DNA of 39,115 nt from a virus. The notes beneath the pieces were generated by a model. It saw only the letters and a program-made list of their open reading frames with translations. It had not been told where the DNA came from and searched no databases. The DNA is taken from positions 1 to 39,115 of the IMG/VR virus record IMGVR_UViG_3300049216_000628, one strand, 5' to 3'. A program made the position numbers and the translations under genes. Below are positions 8,430 to 16,534 of the stretch, one piece after another (positions within the stretch are counted from its first letter, which is position 1; each line of letters opens with the position of its first letter).

Positions 8430-8626
8430 CCGACGTCTCCGACGTTTGCCTTCGGAGCGACATGACCGCGTTGGTCGACCGAGAAGTCGACGGAATTTTC
8501 TCCACGGTCCTCAGATAGTGGCCTTGACTGTCGGGTCCGAAGACGCACGAGCCCACGAGCGAGGATCTCACCAATTTCGGCGAGCCGGGATTGAGTGCCG
8601 GAGAGGGCTGGATCGGGAGCGTTCAT
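8426..8626 (-). CDS. Small conserved recombinase-cassette protein
   Basis: A 66-aa protein from ATG 8624-8626; a TTG 39 nt upstream would add 13 residues. It contains RLAEIGEILARGLVRLRTRQS, a probable helix, then a polar tail. Its stop overlaps the DUF2924 GTG start. It is the first gene of the four-gene recombinase operon. Its promoter should lie within 8627-8793, where no strong consensus was seen. Function unknown. Confidence 0.6.
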   Translation of the reverse strand: MNAPDPALSGTQSRLAEIGEILARGLVRLRTRQSRPLSEDRGENSVDFSVDQRGHVAPKANVGDVG

Positions 8627-8793
8627 CGTCGCGGTACCTGCGACAGAGATGATCTCGGCTCCCAAGAAAAGATAGCAAATTCAGGTCGTTAGAGAACATC
8701 CGCGCGAAAGAAAGCAGAGCAGCGAAAACGTTCGAAACGCGATCACGGCTCGCAAACGGCGGATGGAGACGCCCACCAATGCGAAATCGCGAA

Positions 8794-9321
8794 TCACTTC
8801 GGATCGAGGAGGTCCTGGAAGGAAGCGATTTTCAGCTTGAAGCGATGGTTGGTCGCCCACTCCACCAAGATCGCGTCTGCGGCGTCGACGGTGATGGTCC
8901 GACGCCGTATCAGCTCCATCATCACATCCTGTGTGCGCAGGATCGTCAGCGCGTTCTGCCCGAGCGCTGCTTGGTGCAGGGCTCGTTGTATGGCGCGCGA
9001 GTCGTCGATCGCCAAGTCGCAACCGCGGTTGAGAGCAACCGCGATTGCGGCACGCTCGCCGGCGCCCAACCGCCCCTTGGCTGCCAAGCGCAGAAACAGT
9101 TCCAGCTCGACCGGATCATCGACGCGCTCCTCGGTGATCTGGCCTGCATCAAGCGCGGCGGCGTATCGCGCCTGCTGGTCTGGATATGTGCCAGTGATCT
9201 CGGCTGCGACGTGATCGGTCGCGATGAAGGACGCCGGGTGGGCTCCGATCAGGTCCATCCGGTCGATCCGCAGGAAGTTGATGAGGACGGAGGTGTCGGC
9301 AACGACGATCGCATGCACCAT
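8794..9321 (-). CDS. PIN-domain protein (DUF3368-like), putative toxin
   Basis: A 175-aa protein of PIN fold. Acidic residues are in the expected places: D9 in VVADTSVLINF, E41, E89 in GAGERAAIAVA, and D106/D107 in LAIDDSRA, so a metal-dependent ribonuclease site looks complete. It lies 15 nt downstream of the XRE-ImmA/IrrE gene on the same strand and is surely in its operon. Xre-protease proteins (COG2856) paired with small toxin-like partners were predicted as toxin-antitoxin-like modules. An alternative is that the pair forms part of the lysogeny or SOS switch. Target RNA unknown. Confidence 0.82.
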   Translation of the reverse strand: MVHAIVVADTSVLINFLRIDRMDLIGAHPASFIATDHVAAEITGTYPDQQARYAAALDAGQITEERVDDPVELELFLRLAAKGRLGAGERAAIAVALNRGCDLAIDDSRAIQRALHQAALGQNALTILRTQDVMMELIRRRTITVDAADAILVEWATNHRFKLKIASFQDLLDPK

Positions 9322-9336
9322 CCGACGATCCGCCCA

Positions 9337-10569
9337 TCAACCGGTGCGCGTCGCTTCGGCGAACTCGACCAGGACCGAAGGGTCGGAGAAAAGCTTCTTG
9401 GCGATCTCCATAAGACGGCCGCGAGAAATCTCTTCCTGGCGGAATGCCTCGACGGCAAGCCGCACCAGCTGCGCACGCAGTTCCTGCTCGGGCGGCTCGC
9501 TGACCTTCCCCGCCTCGAAGAGATCCTCGAAGCCCAAGTCACGCATGTATCGGTTCCCCGTCTCCTTCTGACCGAGGAGAGCCGTGGTCTCACCGCCAGT
9601 GATATGACCGAGGCTCTTCAGGCGCCACACCGCCGCCTCGTAGCTCACGCCGAAGCGGCGGGCGAGGGACGCAATGTCCTGGTAAGTGATCGATTGAGAT
9701 CCCGGCCGCGTCCGCAGCTCAGCCTCCATCATCGCGTCATTCGCCACGTCGAAGAGCGTCTGCGAACGGCGGCTTGGCGATCCCTTGTCCAGCTGGCGCA
9801 GGTGGTCGGCGACGCCCTCGGTCGGCATCAGGAATGCAGCCGCAAAGGCATTGGCGCGCTTCTCCGCGAGCTGGGTCGCATTCTGGCTGCGCGTCGTCGT
9901 GATCGTCTCACCGCGGTCGAACAGCGCATGGGCGTATTCGTGCGCATAGGAGAACCGACGTCGTACCGGGCGGTGGCTCTTGTTTGCGAGGATCGCCAGG
10001 CCGATCGAAGGATGGTTCACGAACAGGCCCGAAAGGCCATCCGGTAGGTCGGTCGCTGCGGTCCAGACGCCCTGCTCGCTGATCGTTTCCGCGGCATTGA
10101 CGATCGGTGCGGTACCGAGCCTCAGACGTCGCCGCTCTTCCTGAGCGACGAGTTCGCCCTGGCGAATGGCATCACCCACCGACGAGAGCCTGCTTGCGTA
10201 GTTCGGGACCGTTTGCTCCGACGCCTGATCGAGAAGGCTGCGCAGACCGGCACCCTCCCGATAGAGATCGAGAATGCGGCGGACCTCGCTTTCGATCTCC
10301 GGCGCGCCCTCGATCTCGGGGAGGACGCGGTGAAGCACGACCAAGAGGTCCTCTTCCTTCGCCTCATTCGGCGAAAGGAAGTAGGCCGACGTCTGCCCAA
10401 GGAGATCGGCCAGCCTCGTGATTTCCAAAGTCGAGACCGCCCGAGCGCCGGTCTCCATATTGGTAACTGCAGTGCGCGGCAGACCAAGCGCGTCGGCGAC
10501 CGCCTGCTGACTCAAGCCACGGCGCTCACGCGCGGCCCGCAGCCTTCCCCCAAGCTGCGTCGCATCCAT
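9337..10569 (-). CDS. XRE regulator fused to ImmA/IrrE metallopeptidase
   Basis: A 410-aa protein from ATG 10567-10569, chosen because a strong GGAGG lies just upstream and because the XRE domain begins there; a longer in-frame start adds 30 basic residues. The N-terminal XRE helix-turn-helix (RLRAARERRGLSQQAVADAL, residues 9-28 and on) is followed by the ImmA/IrrE zinc peptidase domain with HEYAH at 210-214. ImmR/ImmA pairs in mobile elements repress excision genes until damage or quorum signals trigger proteolysis. Here both activities are in one chain. It is divergent from the early plus-strand operon, which it probably represses through palindromes in 10664-10763. Confidence 0.92.
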   Translation of the reverse strand: MDATQLGGRLRAARERRGLSQQAVADALGLPRTAVTNMETGARAVSTLEITRLADLLGQTSAYFLSPNEAKEEDLLVVLHRVLPEIEGAPEIESEVRRILDLYREGAGLRSLLDQASEQTVPNYASRLSSVGDAIRQGELVAQEERRRLRLGTAPIVNAAETISEQGVWTAATDLPDGLSGLFVNHPSIGLAILANKSHRPVRRRFSYAHEYAHALFDRGETITTTRSQNATQLAEKRANAFAAAFLMPTEGVADHLRQLDKGSPSRRSQTLFDVANDAMMEAELRTRPGSQSITYQDIASLARRFGVSYEAAVWRLKSLGHITGGETTALLGQKETGNRYMRDLGFEDLFEAGKVSEPPEQELRAQLVRLAVEAFRQEEISRGRLMEIAKKLFSDPSVLVEFAEATRTG

Positions 10570-10660
10570 CCTGACCTCCACCGGTTCTGATTGCCGAATC
10601 TTTTTTGGGCGGCGGCCTGCCGGCCGTCGCCGATGGAAAAGTGGCGGATCGGACCACAAA

Positions 10661-10695
10661 TGTCAAGATTATACTTGCGCGTCCGATTTACGGAC
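10661..10695 (-). promoter_or_regulatory. Candidate promoter/operator of the XRE-ImmA operon
   Basis: On the minus strand there is a perfect TATAAT (10668-10673) inside CAAG-ATTATA-CTTG. About where the -35 box would sit is the palindrome GTCCG-ATTTA-CGGAC (10681-10695). A palindrome over the -35 of a divergent XRE regulator fits autoregulation. TTGACA also occurs on the minus strand at 10661-10666 but lacks a matching -10. Which box is used is not settled. Confidence 0.35.
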
Positions 10696-10743
10696 ATAGA
10701 GTCGCAGCCTATCAGTGCCGGCGATTCTCGCGTGCACGAGTCT

Positions 10744-10763
10744 CTGGTCCTCAATTTCTAGGA
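10744..10763. promoter_or_regulatory. Second palindrome in the switch region
   Basis: GGTCCT and AGGACC arms around an 8-nt A/T-rich centre, 66 bp before the first early gene. The size and placement suit an operator bound by a dimeric HTH protein controlling the early operon. No convincing -35/-10 pair was found next to it. Confidence 0.3.
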
Positions 10764-10828
10764 CCCGATGGTCGCCGGAACCCATCCACCTGCTCGCCGC
10801 GCGCGGGCAAGCATAAGGTTCGACGACC

Positions 10829-12001
10829 ATGTCCAATCTCTACCGCTTCGTTCGCAGCGTCTCCCCGCAGGACCTCCGCAGCCACCTGTCCCAGAATGGC
10901 ATCCCGCTGCCGGCAAATCTCAATTGGGATGCGTCCGCGGAGGAGTTTTCCCAAGGTTTCTTGAAGGCTGTTGATGACCTCGCCGAACAGGAACGCATCC
11001 AGCTTCTCGCCGACATCGATCGCGTCTCCGACATGACCGACGAGGTTGGCCAGGCGGCGCTGATGGCGCTCGCCGAGTGGCGCGACCGCCTCGCGGGCAT
11101 CGACGGCGCATACCATCGGGCGCATTGGCTCTACGTCCAGTCCCGCGATGCATTCCGTCAGGCGGAGGAGATTCGCTACGCCGACGAGAACCAGAACGCG
11201 CAGCGCCTCTGGGATGGCTTCATCGGTCCGCGCCTGCTCGAGTTGAAGGACGACCCGGCGATCATCCAGCAGTTCAAAGACGCTGTGCGAGGGCTGCTCG
11301 GCGCCGGCCGCGTCCACGTCGAAATCTTCGGCCGTGTCCGCACCCGTAGCGGCGAGCCCGATCGGGAGATCAAGCAGATCACCGTCTACAGCGAAGACTT
11401 CCCCATTGATGAGGTCGTGTTCGCCACCAACGGCGTCAAGAATCAGGCACGGAAGCCGGTTCGCGAAACGGCGATCACCTACGAGCCGGGCAGCGGCACG
11501 ATCGAAGTCGTCGGTCGCGTGAAGGCTCTGCGGGAACAGGTGGCATCTCTCTTCGCCGAGAAGCTTCTCGGCGTCGATCTCAGCGGGGAGCGGCTGCCGC
11601 CGCGGCGCGTCGACCTGTCGCCGCTCCTCAACTCGATCACCTTCGCCGTCGAGCCCGAGGATCGGATCGCGCGGGTCAAGCTTACTCGCCTCGTTGTCTC
11701 GGCGTTCGACGGCAGCCTCACCCAGTGGTTCGACGTTCCATTCGCCGACGATGAGACCTTGTACGAGGTGCTCGACGACGAATACGGCGTCGAGAATCCG
11801 CTGCGCACGCAGGCGCGGCCGTGGATGGCGCGCATCGAGATTCAGTTCGAGCCCGAAGGCGATCGGAAACGGGGCAAGAAGATCAACGTCGTTCTCTGCT
11901 CGCCGTCGAAGTGCAACCTCAGGGGAAAGACGGAAAGAGAGCGTCTGCTCCTGAACAAGTATCTCAAGGCGTGGGGTCTCCTTCGCGGGGCGGAAGGTTG
12001 A
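10829..12001 (+). CDS. Unknown early protein, 390 aa
   Basis: The family is not recognised. It is the first gene of the early operon, divergent from XRE-ImmA. It is acidic and soluble, without signal peptide or membrane segment. The N-terminal half is helical (DLAEQERIQLLADIDRVSDM, EWRDRLAGIDGAYHRAHWLY). The C-terminal half looks beta-rich and mixed (VHVEIFGRVRTRSG, IEVVGRVKALREQV, INVVLCSPSKCNLRGKTERE). No NTPase, nuclease or HTH motif was found. Its stop overlaps the TTG start of the next gene, so the two products are probably partners. The strong coding signal and position argue that it is genuine; a replication-initiation, anti-repressor or defence role are all possible. Confidence 0.8.
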   Translation: MSNLYRFVRSVSPQDLRSHLSQNGIPLPANLNWDASAEEFSQGFLKAVDDLAEQERIQLLADIDRVSDMTDEVGQAALMALAEWRDRLAGIDGAYHRAHWLYVQSRDAFRQAEEIRYADENQNAQRLWDGFIGPRLLELKDDPAIIQQFKDAVRGLLGAGRVHVEIFGRVRTRSGEPDREIKQITVYSEDFPIDEVVFATNGVKNQARKPVRETAITYEPGSGTIEVVGRVKALREQVASLFAEKLLGVDLSGERLPPRRVDLSPLLNSITFAVEPEDRIARVKLTRLVVSAFDGSLTQWFDVPFADDETLYEVLDDEYGVENPLRTQARPWMARIEIQFEPEGDRKRGKKINVVLCSPSKCNLRGKTERERLLLNKYLKAWGLLRGAEG

Positions 12002-12939
12002 AAAAACCCACCCCTCTCTCTCGCCGCGGCGGCGAACTGCTACTGCGCCTTCTGGAGCAGCACAGGCCGGTGATCATCGCCGCGGCGCTGGAGGAGTGCT
12101 TTGCTGACGATCGGCCGAGCCTTGTCGATGCGGGCGCTCTGGACTTGCACGGTACCGCGCGCTCGACGATCGTTGCCGGCGACGACGGCCCGACGTTCCG
12201 CGATCTCTCCCCACAGGTGGGTCGAAACGCCAGGGGCTATTTCGACGCCGCTGACGGCAGCGTCACGGTTGCACCAGACGACCAGAGGCTCTTGCGGGTT
12301 TCTGTGCCGTGGTGGCTGGCTTGGCTCGCCAGCGCGCTCAAGCTGACCAATTGTAGCCAGCCGACCGAACTCGTCGAAGGGCATGCGTGGGACGTTGGAG
12401 ATCTCTGGATCGACCGACGCCGCAAGGTTCCGCTGATCTTTGCGCGCCGGCTTCACCGCCCCGAGACCTGCCACGCGTTGACGGAAACCCTCAAGAAGCG
12501 CGCTGGTCGCGGTGACCCGCTCGTTCTCACCAGCAGCCGCAATCCGCCCTCGCGATTGGACCCGGGGCTGACACTCGCGCCGGTGTCGCTCCTTGCGGTG
12601 CTGACAAACGATGCGGACGACTTCGCCCTCGACCGCGAACTCATGCTCTCGCCCTATAACGCCGCGGGAAACACCGGGCCGACCGAGCCCCTCTACCTGT
12701 CACCAGATGGACGGCTACTGGTCCTCAAGGGCGTCGAGGTGAAGTTCAAGAGCCCAATCCACGTCGAGATCATTCGGCAGATCGTGGCAGCGCACCCAAC
12801 GGGAGCGCTTGCCCGTGAGGTCCTGGAGAAGGCGGGTTCGGCCGCGCCGACGTTTCAGAAAGCGTTCGGCCCGAAGAAGTGGGCGCAGCTGAAGGCCCGC
12901 CTCAGATCGAAGGACGGTCTCTGGGGCTTCGGCCTCTAG
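11998..12939 (+). CDS. Unknown early protein, 313 aa, coupled to upstream gene
   Basis: The start is a TTG at 11998-12000 forming a TTGA overlap with the stop of the 390-aa gene; an ATG further upstream would overlap that gene by 180 nt and is less likely. The family is not recognised. Features seen: VPWWLAWLASALKLTNCSQPTE near residue 105, GHAWDVGDLWIDRRRKVPLIFARRL, a TSSRNPPSRL segment, and a C-terminal stretch (IHVEIIRQIVAAHPTGALAREVLEKAG...FQKAFGPKKWAQLKARL) that could be a winged helix. This may be a DNA-binding partner of the preceding protein. Confidence 0.75.
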   Translation: MKKPTPLSRRGGELLLRLLEQHRPVIIAAALEECFADDRPSLVDAGALDLHGTARSTIVAGDDGPTFRDLSPQVGRNARGYFDAADGSVTVAPDDQRLLRVSVPWWLAWLASALKLTNCSQPTELVEGHAWDVGDLWIDRRRKVPLIFARRLHRPETCHALTETLKKRAGRGDPLVLTSSRNPPSRLDPGLTLAPVSLLAVLTNDADDFALDRELMLSPYNAAGNTGPTEPLYLSPDGRLLVLKGVEVKFKSPIHVEIIRQIVAAHPTGALAREVLEKAGSAAPTFQKAFGPKKWAQLKARLRSKDGLWGFGL

Positions 12940-13043
12940 CCACAATCTTCTGCCTGTTTTTCTGCCGCCTCGCCCCGCGATTTTCTCCCATACGCTTTGC
13001 GAAGAGTCCCTCGGCGCTGCTTGCAAACCCGAGGTGACTCGCC

Positions 13044-13265
13044 ATGACGATCAAGCATCTTAATCAGGTCGAACTCTCTCGCCGCTGGAGCATCAGCCCG
13101 CGCACGCTGGAGCGCTGGCGCTGGCTCGGCCAGGGGCCGCAATACCTCAAGATCGGCGGCCGGGTCGTCTATCGGCTCGATGACGTCGAAGCCTACGAGG
13201 CGCAGCAGGTTCATACCCCGACCACAATCAGTCTCGGTGTCCTGTCGCATGTGAGCCATGCTTGA
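13044..13265 (+). CDS. Excisionase/AlpA-like HTH protein
   Basis: A 73-aa protein with GAGGTG eight nucleotides before the ATG. It has a typical HTH_17/MerR-like fold: LNQVELSRRWSISPRTLERWRWLGQGPQYLKIGGRVVY, then RLDDVEAYEA. Such proteins act as excisionases or AlpA-type regulators. The position between the early unknown genes and the primase suggests either directionality for the serine recombinase or control of replication genes. Its stop lies just before the primase start. Confidence 0.88.
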   Translation: MTIKHLNQVELSRRWSISPRTLERWRWLGQGPQYLKIGGRVVYRLDDVEAYEAQQVHTPTTISLGVLSHVSHA

Positions 13266-13279
13266 GCTCGTGGCGACCG

Positions 13280-15607
13280 ATGACCGACGCCGACGGCGCA
13301 AATCAGCCAATCGCCCCAGACCCCGGAATGATCGCGGCCTTCGCGGCCGTCCTGTTCCGCTATTCCGAAGGCTGGGTCGCCGTGCGGGCGTTTCCCGAGA
13401 AAGGCGATGCAGGCCAGCCCGCCCGAACGCCCTTCGTCGCTGCCGACGCTGGGCTCGCCGCGAAGCTCCTCGTCGAAGCGGACGAGGCGACGAAGAAGGG
13501 CCTCGCCCTCTACGTCGTCGGTGGCGTGGTGTCCGCTCCCGGAAAGGCCAAGGCAGGCGATGTCATCGCCATCGAGACCGTTCTGGTCGACCTCGACCAC
13601 GGCGACATCACGGCAAAGCGTGAGCATCTGGTGAGGCACCTCGGGCCACCGTCCCTTGAGGTGGCATCGGGCGGCATTACGGAAGAGGGGCAGGATCGCC
13701 TCCACCTCTATTGGAAGCTCAACGAGCCCGCGACGGGCGCCGATGTCGCCAAGGTGTGCGAGCTGAGGGGATCGATCGCCGCCAGGGTTGGTGGTGACCC
13801 GTCCTTCCGCTCGGCGCACCAGCCGATCCGAGTGGCTGGCTCGGTCTACCGGAAGGGTGGGGTCGAGCGCCTGGTCACCATCCGGGCGGAAGAGGAGGTC
13901 GAGAACGACCTCACCGACTTCGCTGCGCGCGTCGCGGCCATGCCGGCGATGGACGGCGAAACCGGGCCTGAGGTCCAGTCCCCCGCGGGTAAGGGCTCGG
14001 TCGTCGAACTGTTCGCGCGTCAGGTCCACGAAGGCGGTGTCGACGGTGTCACCCGCTTCGACGCTTTGAGCCGAATCATCGGCTACTGGATTCGCCGCTT
14101 CCGCGAGGGTCACGTCACCCGCGAGCAGGCGTGGGAAGAGATCGTCGCCTACAACGCCGCGCGCATTGTCCCGCCCTGGCCGCTCGACCGGTTGAAGCAG
14201 GAGGCACAGCGGCTGTGGCAGCGCGACTCCAAACGCCAGGGCCGTCGCGCCGGCGGAGATGGCGAGGACAGCGGCGACGAGTCCACTCCGACCGAGTTCA
14301 CCGAGGACGCGCTCGCCTTGGAGTTCACCCGCCGCCACGGCCGCGATTGGGCCTACGTCGCGGCGTGGGGCCAATGGCTGGTCTGGACCGGTGCGCGTTG
14401 GGAACGCGAGGCCACGCTCCGCGCCTTTGATCTCGCCCGCATCGTTTGCCGCGAAGCCGCGGAGGGGTGCGAGAAGCCCGCTCTGAAGGCGAAGATCGCG
14501 AGCGCGCCTACCGTCGCCGCCATCGAGCGGCTGGCTCGGGCGGACCGGTCCCACGCCGCGCCGAGCGATCGTTGGGATCGTGACCCGTGGCTCCTGAACA
14601 CGCCGGGCGGCATCGTCGACCTTCGGACCGGGAGGCTTGGCGATCACGATCGGGCGCTTGCGATGACCAGGATCGCAACGGCGACGCCTGCCGAGCACTG
14701 CCCGACCTGGCTGGAGTTCCTCGTGACGATCACCAACGACGACGCCGACCTGCAGGCCTATCTCCAGCGTGTCGTCGGCTACTGCCTGACGGGGATTACT
14801 ACCGAGCACGCGCTGTTCTTCCTCTACGGCACGGGAGCGAACGGCAAGTCGGTCTTCGTCAACACCGTCTCGACCATCCTCGGCGACTACGCCACCACGG
14901 CGCCGATGGACATGTTCATGGCGGCGACCGGCGAGCGGCACCCGACCGACATGGCCGGGCTCCGCGGGGCGCGGCTCGTCGCGGCGGTCGAGACCGAGCA
15001 GGGGCGCCGCTGGGCCGAGAGCAAGCTGAAGGCGCTGACCGGCGGTGACAAAATCACCGCCCGCTTCATGCGCCAGGACTTCTTCGAGTTCATTCCGCAG
15101 TTCAAGCTCATCGTCGCCGGCAACCACAAACCTTCGATCCGCAATGTGGATGAGGCGATGCGGCGCCGGCTGCACCTCATTCCCTTCACCGTGACCATCC
15201 CGCCAGCCAAGCGCGACAAGACGCTGCCCGAGCGCCTGCTCGCCGAGAGCGACGGGATTCTCGCATGGGCCGTTGAGGGCTGCCTGGAATGGCAACGCGT
15301 CGGCCTGAAGCCGCCCGCCGCGGTCGCCGCCGCCACCAACGAGTATTTCGAGGCCGAGGACGCCCTCGGCCGGTGGCTGGACGAATGCTGCGAGCGGGGC
15401 GCTGCGCACGGCGAGACCACGGCAGCGCTTTACGACGCTTGGAAGTCCTGGGCGGACGCCAGCGGCGAATACGCCGGCTCGAAGAAGCGCTTCTCCGAGA
15501 ACCTCATCGGTCGTGGCTTCGAACCTTACCGGGACCGAGCTGCCCGCGGCTTTCGCGGTCTGCGCCTCCGCGAGGGCAGCCTCAGCACCGATGGAATGGA
15601 GTTCTGA
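13280..15607 (+). CDS. P4-type primase-helicase (AEP/RepB-like primase + D5_N + SF3 helicase)
   Basis: A 775-aa protein from ATG 13280; a TTG at 13262 that overlaps the HTH stop is an alternative adding six residues. The N-terminal primase has an acidic VLVDLDHGD motif, HLYW and a SAHQPIRVAGS segment, as in RepB/PrimPol-type archaeo-eukaryotic primases. A D5_N-like region follows from about residue 330. The superfamily 3 helicase has Walker A GTGANGKS (517-524), a Walker B region with VAAVETEQGRRW, and motif C FKLIVAGNHKP. This is the phage or satellite replication initiator. In P4 the related alpha protein binds iterons at its origin, which makes the repeat clusters just downstream relevant. 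Confidence 0.93.
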   Translation: MTDADGANQPIAPDPGMIAAFAAVLFRYSEGWVAVRAFPEKGDAGQPARTPFVAADAGLAAKLLVEADEATKKGLALYVVGGVVSAPGKAKAGDVIAIETVLVDLDHGDITAKREHLVRHLGPPSLEVASGGITEEGQDRLHLYWKLNEPATGADVAKVCELRGSIAARVGGDPSFRSAHQPIRVAGSVYRKGGVERLVTIRAEEEVENDLTDFAARVAAMPAMDGETGPEVQSPAGKGSVVELFARQVHEGGVDGVTRFDALSRIIGYWIRRFREGHVTREQAWEEIVAYNAARIVPPWPLDRLKQEAQRLWQRDSKRQGRRAGGDGEDSGDESTPTEFTEDALALEFTRRHGRDWAYVAAWGQWLVWTGARWEREATLRAFDLARIVCREAAEGCEKPALKAKIASAPTVAAIERLARADRSHAAPSDRWDRDPWLLNTPGGIVDLRTGRLGDHDRALAMTRIATATPAEHCPTWLEFLVTITNDDADLQAYLQRVVGYCLTGITTEHALFFLYGTGANGKSVFVNTVSTILGDYATTAPMDMFMAATGERHPTDMAGLRGARLVAAVETEQGRRWAESKLKALTGGDKITARFMRQDFFEFIPQFKLIVAGNHKPSIRNVDEAMRRRLHLIPFTVTIPPAKRDKTLPERLLAESDGILAWAVEGCLEWQRVGLKPPAAVAAATNEYFEAEDALGRWLDECCERGAAHGETTAALYDAWKSWADASGEYAGSKKRFSENLIGRGFEPYRDRAARGFRGLRLREGSLSTDGMEF

Positions 15608-15610
15608 CCC

Positions 15611-15763
15611 ATGACGTTGGACCAACACAAACCCGATGCTGTGACGGATGTGACGGGTTCTTTCGTTGGACCGTTACACGTGCGCGGGCGCGCGCGTGAC
15701 GCCGATACCGAAGGGATGCGTCACATCCGTCACGCTTCCAGCCAAGAGGTGCATCATGCCTGA
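15611..15763 (+). CDS. Possible 50-aa ORF spanning the GTGACG repeats
   Basis: A short open frame from ATG 15611, four bases after the primase stop, to TGA 15761-15763, overlapping the DUF6362 start by 8 nt. The product begins MTLDQHKPDAVTDVTGSF and has no recognised domain. Its codons are fixed by the inverted GTGACG repeats, so the conserved unit may be the DNA and not the peptide. Tight packing is the only support. Confidence 0.3.
   Translation: MTLDQHKPDAVTDVTGSFVGPLHVRGRARDADTEGMRHIRHASSQEVHHA
15641..15733. repeat. GTGACG iteron-like cluster with perfect 15-bp inverted repeat
   Basis: GTGACGGATGTGACG at 15641-15655 is repeated as its exact reverse complement at 15719-15733. Each arm holds two GTGACG hexamers 9 bp apart, and a fifth copy lies at 15696-15701. 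Between the arms is a GC-rich stretch (CACGTGCGCGGGCGCGCGCGTG) that can fold on itself. It is placed directly after the primase gene. A replication origin or binding site of a phage protein is a reasonable reading; a translational control hairpin for DUF6362 is another. Confidence 0.75.
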
Positions 15764-16262
15764 CATCCACTGGACCGTGACGATGGTCGAGGAGCGGTTC
15801 GTCGATGCCGCCGACACGATGAAGCGCTTGCCCGACGTGCGCGTGCCGGGGCACTTCAACACATGGCCGAAGATGCTCTACGAGTTTGCCGACCTTGTCG
15901 GGCAGGAGCCGCCCCGCTTCACCCGCGTGAGGCCAACCGCCGAATCGATCAGCCGCATGGAAGAGACGCTCGACTGGCTGAAGTGGTTGGAGCCCGCTGA
16001 CCGGAAGATCGTCTGGCTCCGTGCAGCCGGCGAGCGCTGGAAGACGATCTGCTGGAAGGCCGGGCTCGCACGTGCCGCCGCCCACGAGCACTGGGTCTAC
16101 GCTCTCTGCGTCGTCGCAGCGCGGCTGAACGGCAGGAAGGTGCCCGCGAGCATGTCGAAGCGCCGGCTGATCGAAACGTCGCTGGCAACCGACGCAGCGA
16201 AGCTCAGCGAAAATAGTCTGCAAGACACTTTTCGCGCGGACAGAATCGGCACGCGGGACTAG
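15756..16262 (+). CDS. DUF6362 family protein
   Basis: A 168-aa protein; the ATG at 15756 matches the conserved start MPDIHWTVTMVEERFVDAADTM. It has LDWLKWLEPADRKIVWLRAAGERWKTICWKAGLARAAAHEHW, which looks like a sigma-4-type helix-turn-helix in the C-terminal half. DUF6362 proteins are found beside primases and ParB-methyltransferases in Rhizobiales prophages; a role in DNA binding, perhaps late gene control, is inferred. The C-terminal tail is variable. Confidence 0.85.
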   Translation: MPDIHWTVTMVEERFVDAADTMKRLPDVRVPGHFNTWPKMLYEFADLVGQEPPRFTRVRPTAESISRMEETLDWLKWLEPADRKIVWLRAAGERWKTICWKAGLARAAAHEHWVYALCVVAARLNGRKVPASMSKRRLIETSLATDAAKLSENSLQDTFRADRIGTRD

Positions 16263-16534
16263 GTTTGCGGCTAGGCTGGCGAGAGGCGCGTCAGACGCCC
16301 CTCGGTCGGCCGGCCCGGGTCCTTCCTGGCCGGTAACCTATGCTGGCGGCAATGGCGCGAAAGTTCGCCACTGACAGCCGCAAAATCTGAGTTACCAGTT
16401 ACCACCCGACGTTGGCGCGCGTGGGCGCGTAAGGCGCGCAACGGCGCGAGTTCCGCCTCGGTGCCGAGTGGTAACCCCCCGTGGTAACCGGCGCGCCCGG
16501 TTACCACCCCTCGCGAGACCCATAAGAAACCACG
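16263..16534 (+). repeat. Intergenic region with GGTAACC/GTTACC repeat cluster
   Basis: A 272-bp non-coding gap. The core GGTAACC, or its complement GTTACC, occurs at 16332-16338, 16391-16396, 16398-16403, 16470-16476, 16483-16489 and 16499-16505. The last two form a perfect 11-bp inverted repeat, GTGGTAACCGG (16481-16491) and CCGGTTACCAC (16497-16507), around CGCGC. A smaller hairpin TGGCG...CGCCA precedes them. The final stem ends 27 bp before the methyltransferase ATG, so it may act as an operator or attenuator for the methyltransferases, or as part of an origin. Confidence 0.7.

Noticed and set aside
8779-10047. 422-codon plus-strand frame over PIN and XRE-ImmA
   Set aside because: Both minus-strand genes have clear catalytic motifs, and this frame spans their boundary.
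13211-15628. 805-codon open frame antisense to the primase
   Set aside because: High GC makes long antisense frames; the plus strand encodes a complete primase-helicase with all motifs and the antisense product shows no domain.
16263-16534. CRISPR array in the GTTACC repeat region
   Set aside because: Repeats are only 7-11 bp, in both orientations and unevenly spaced.
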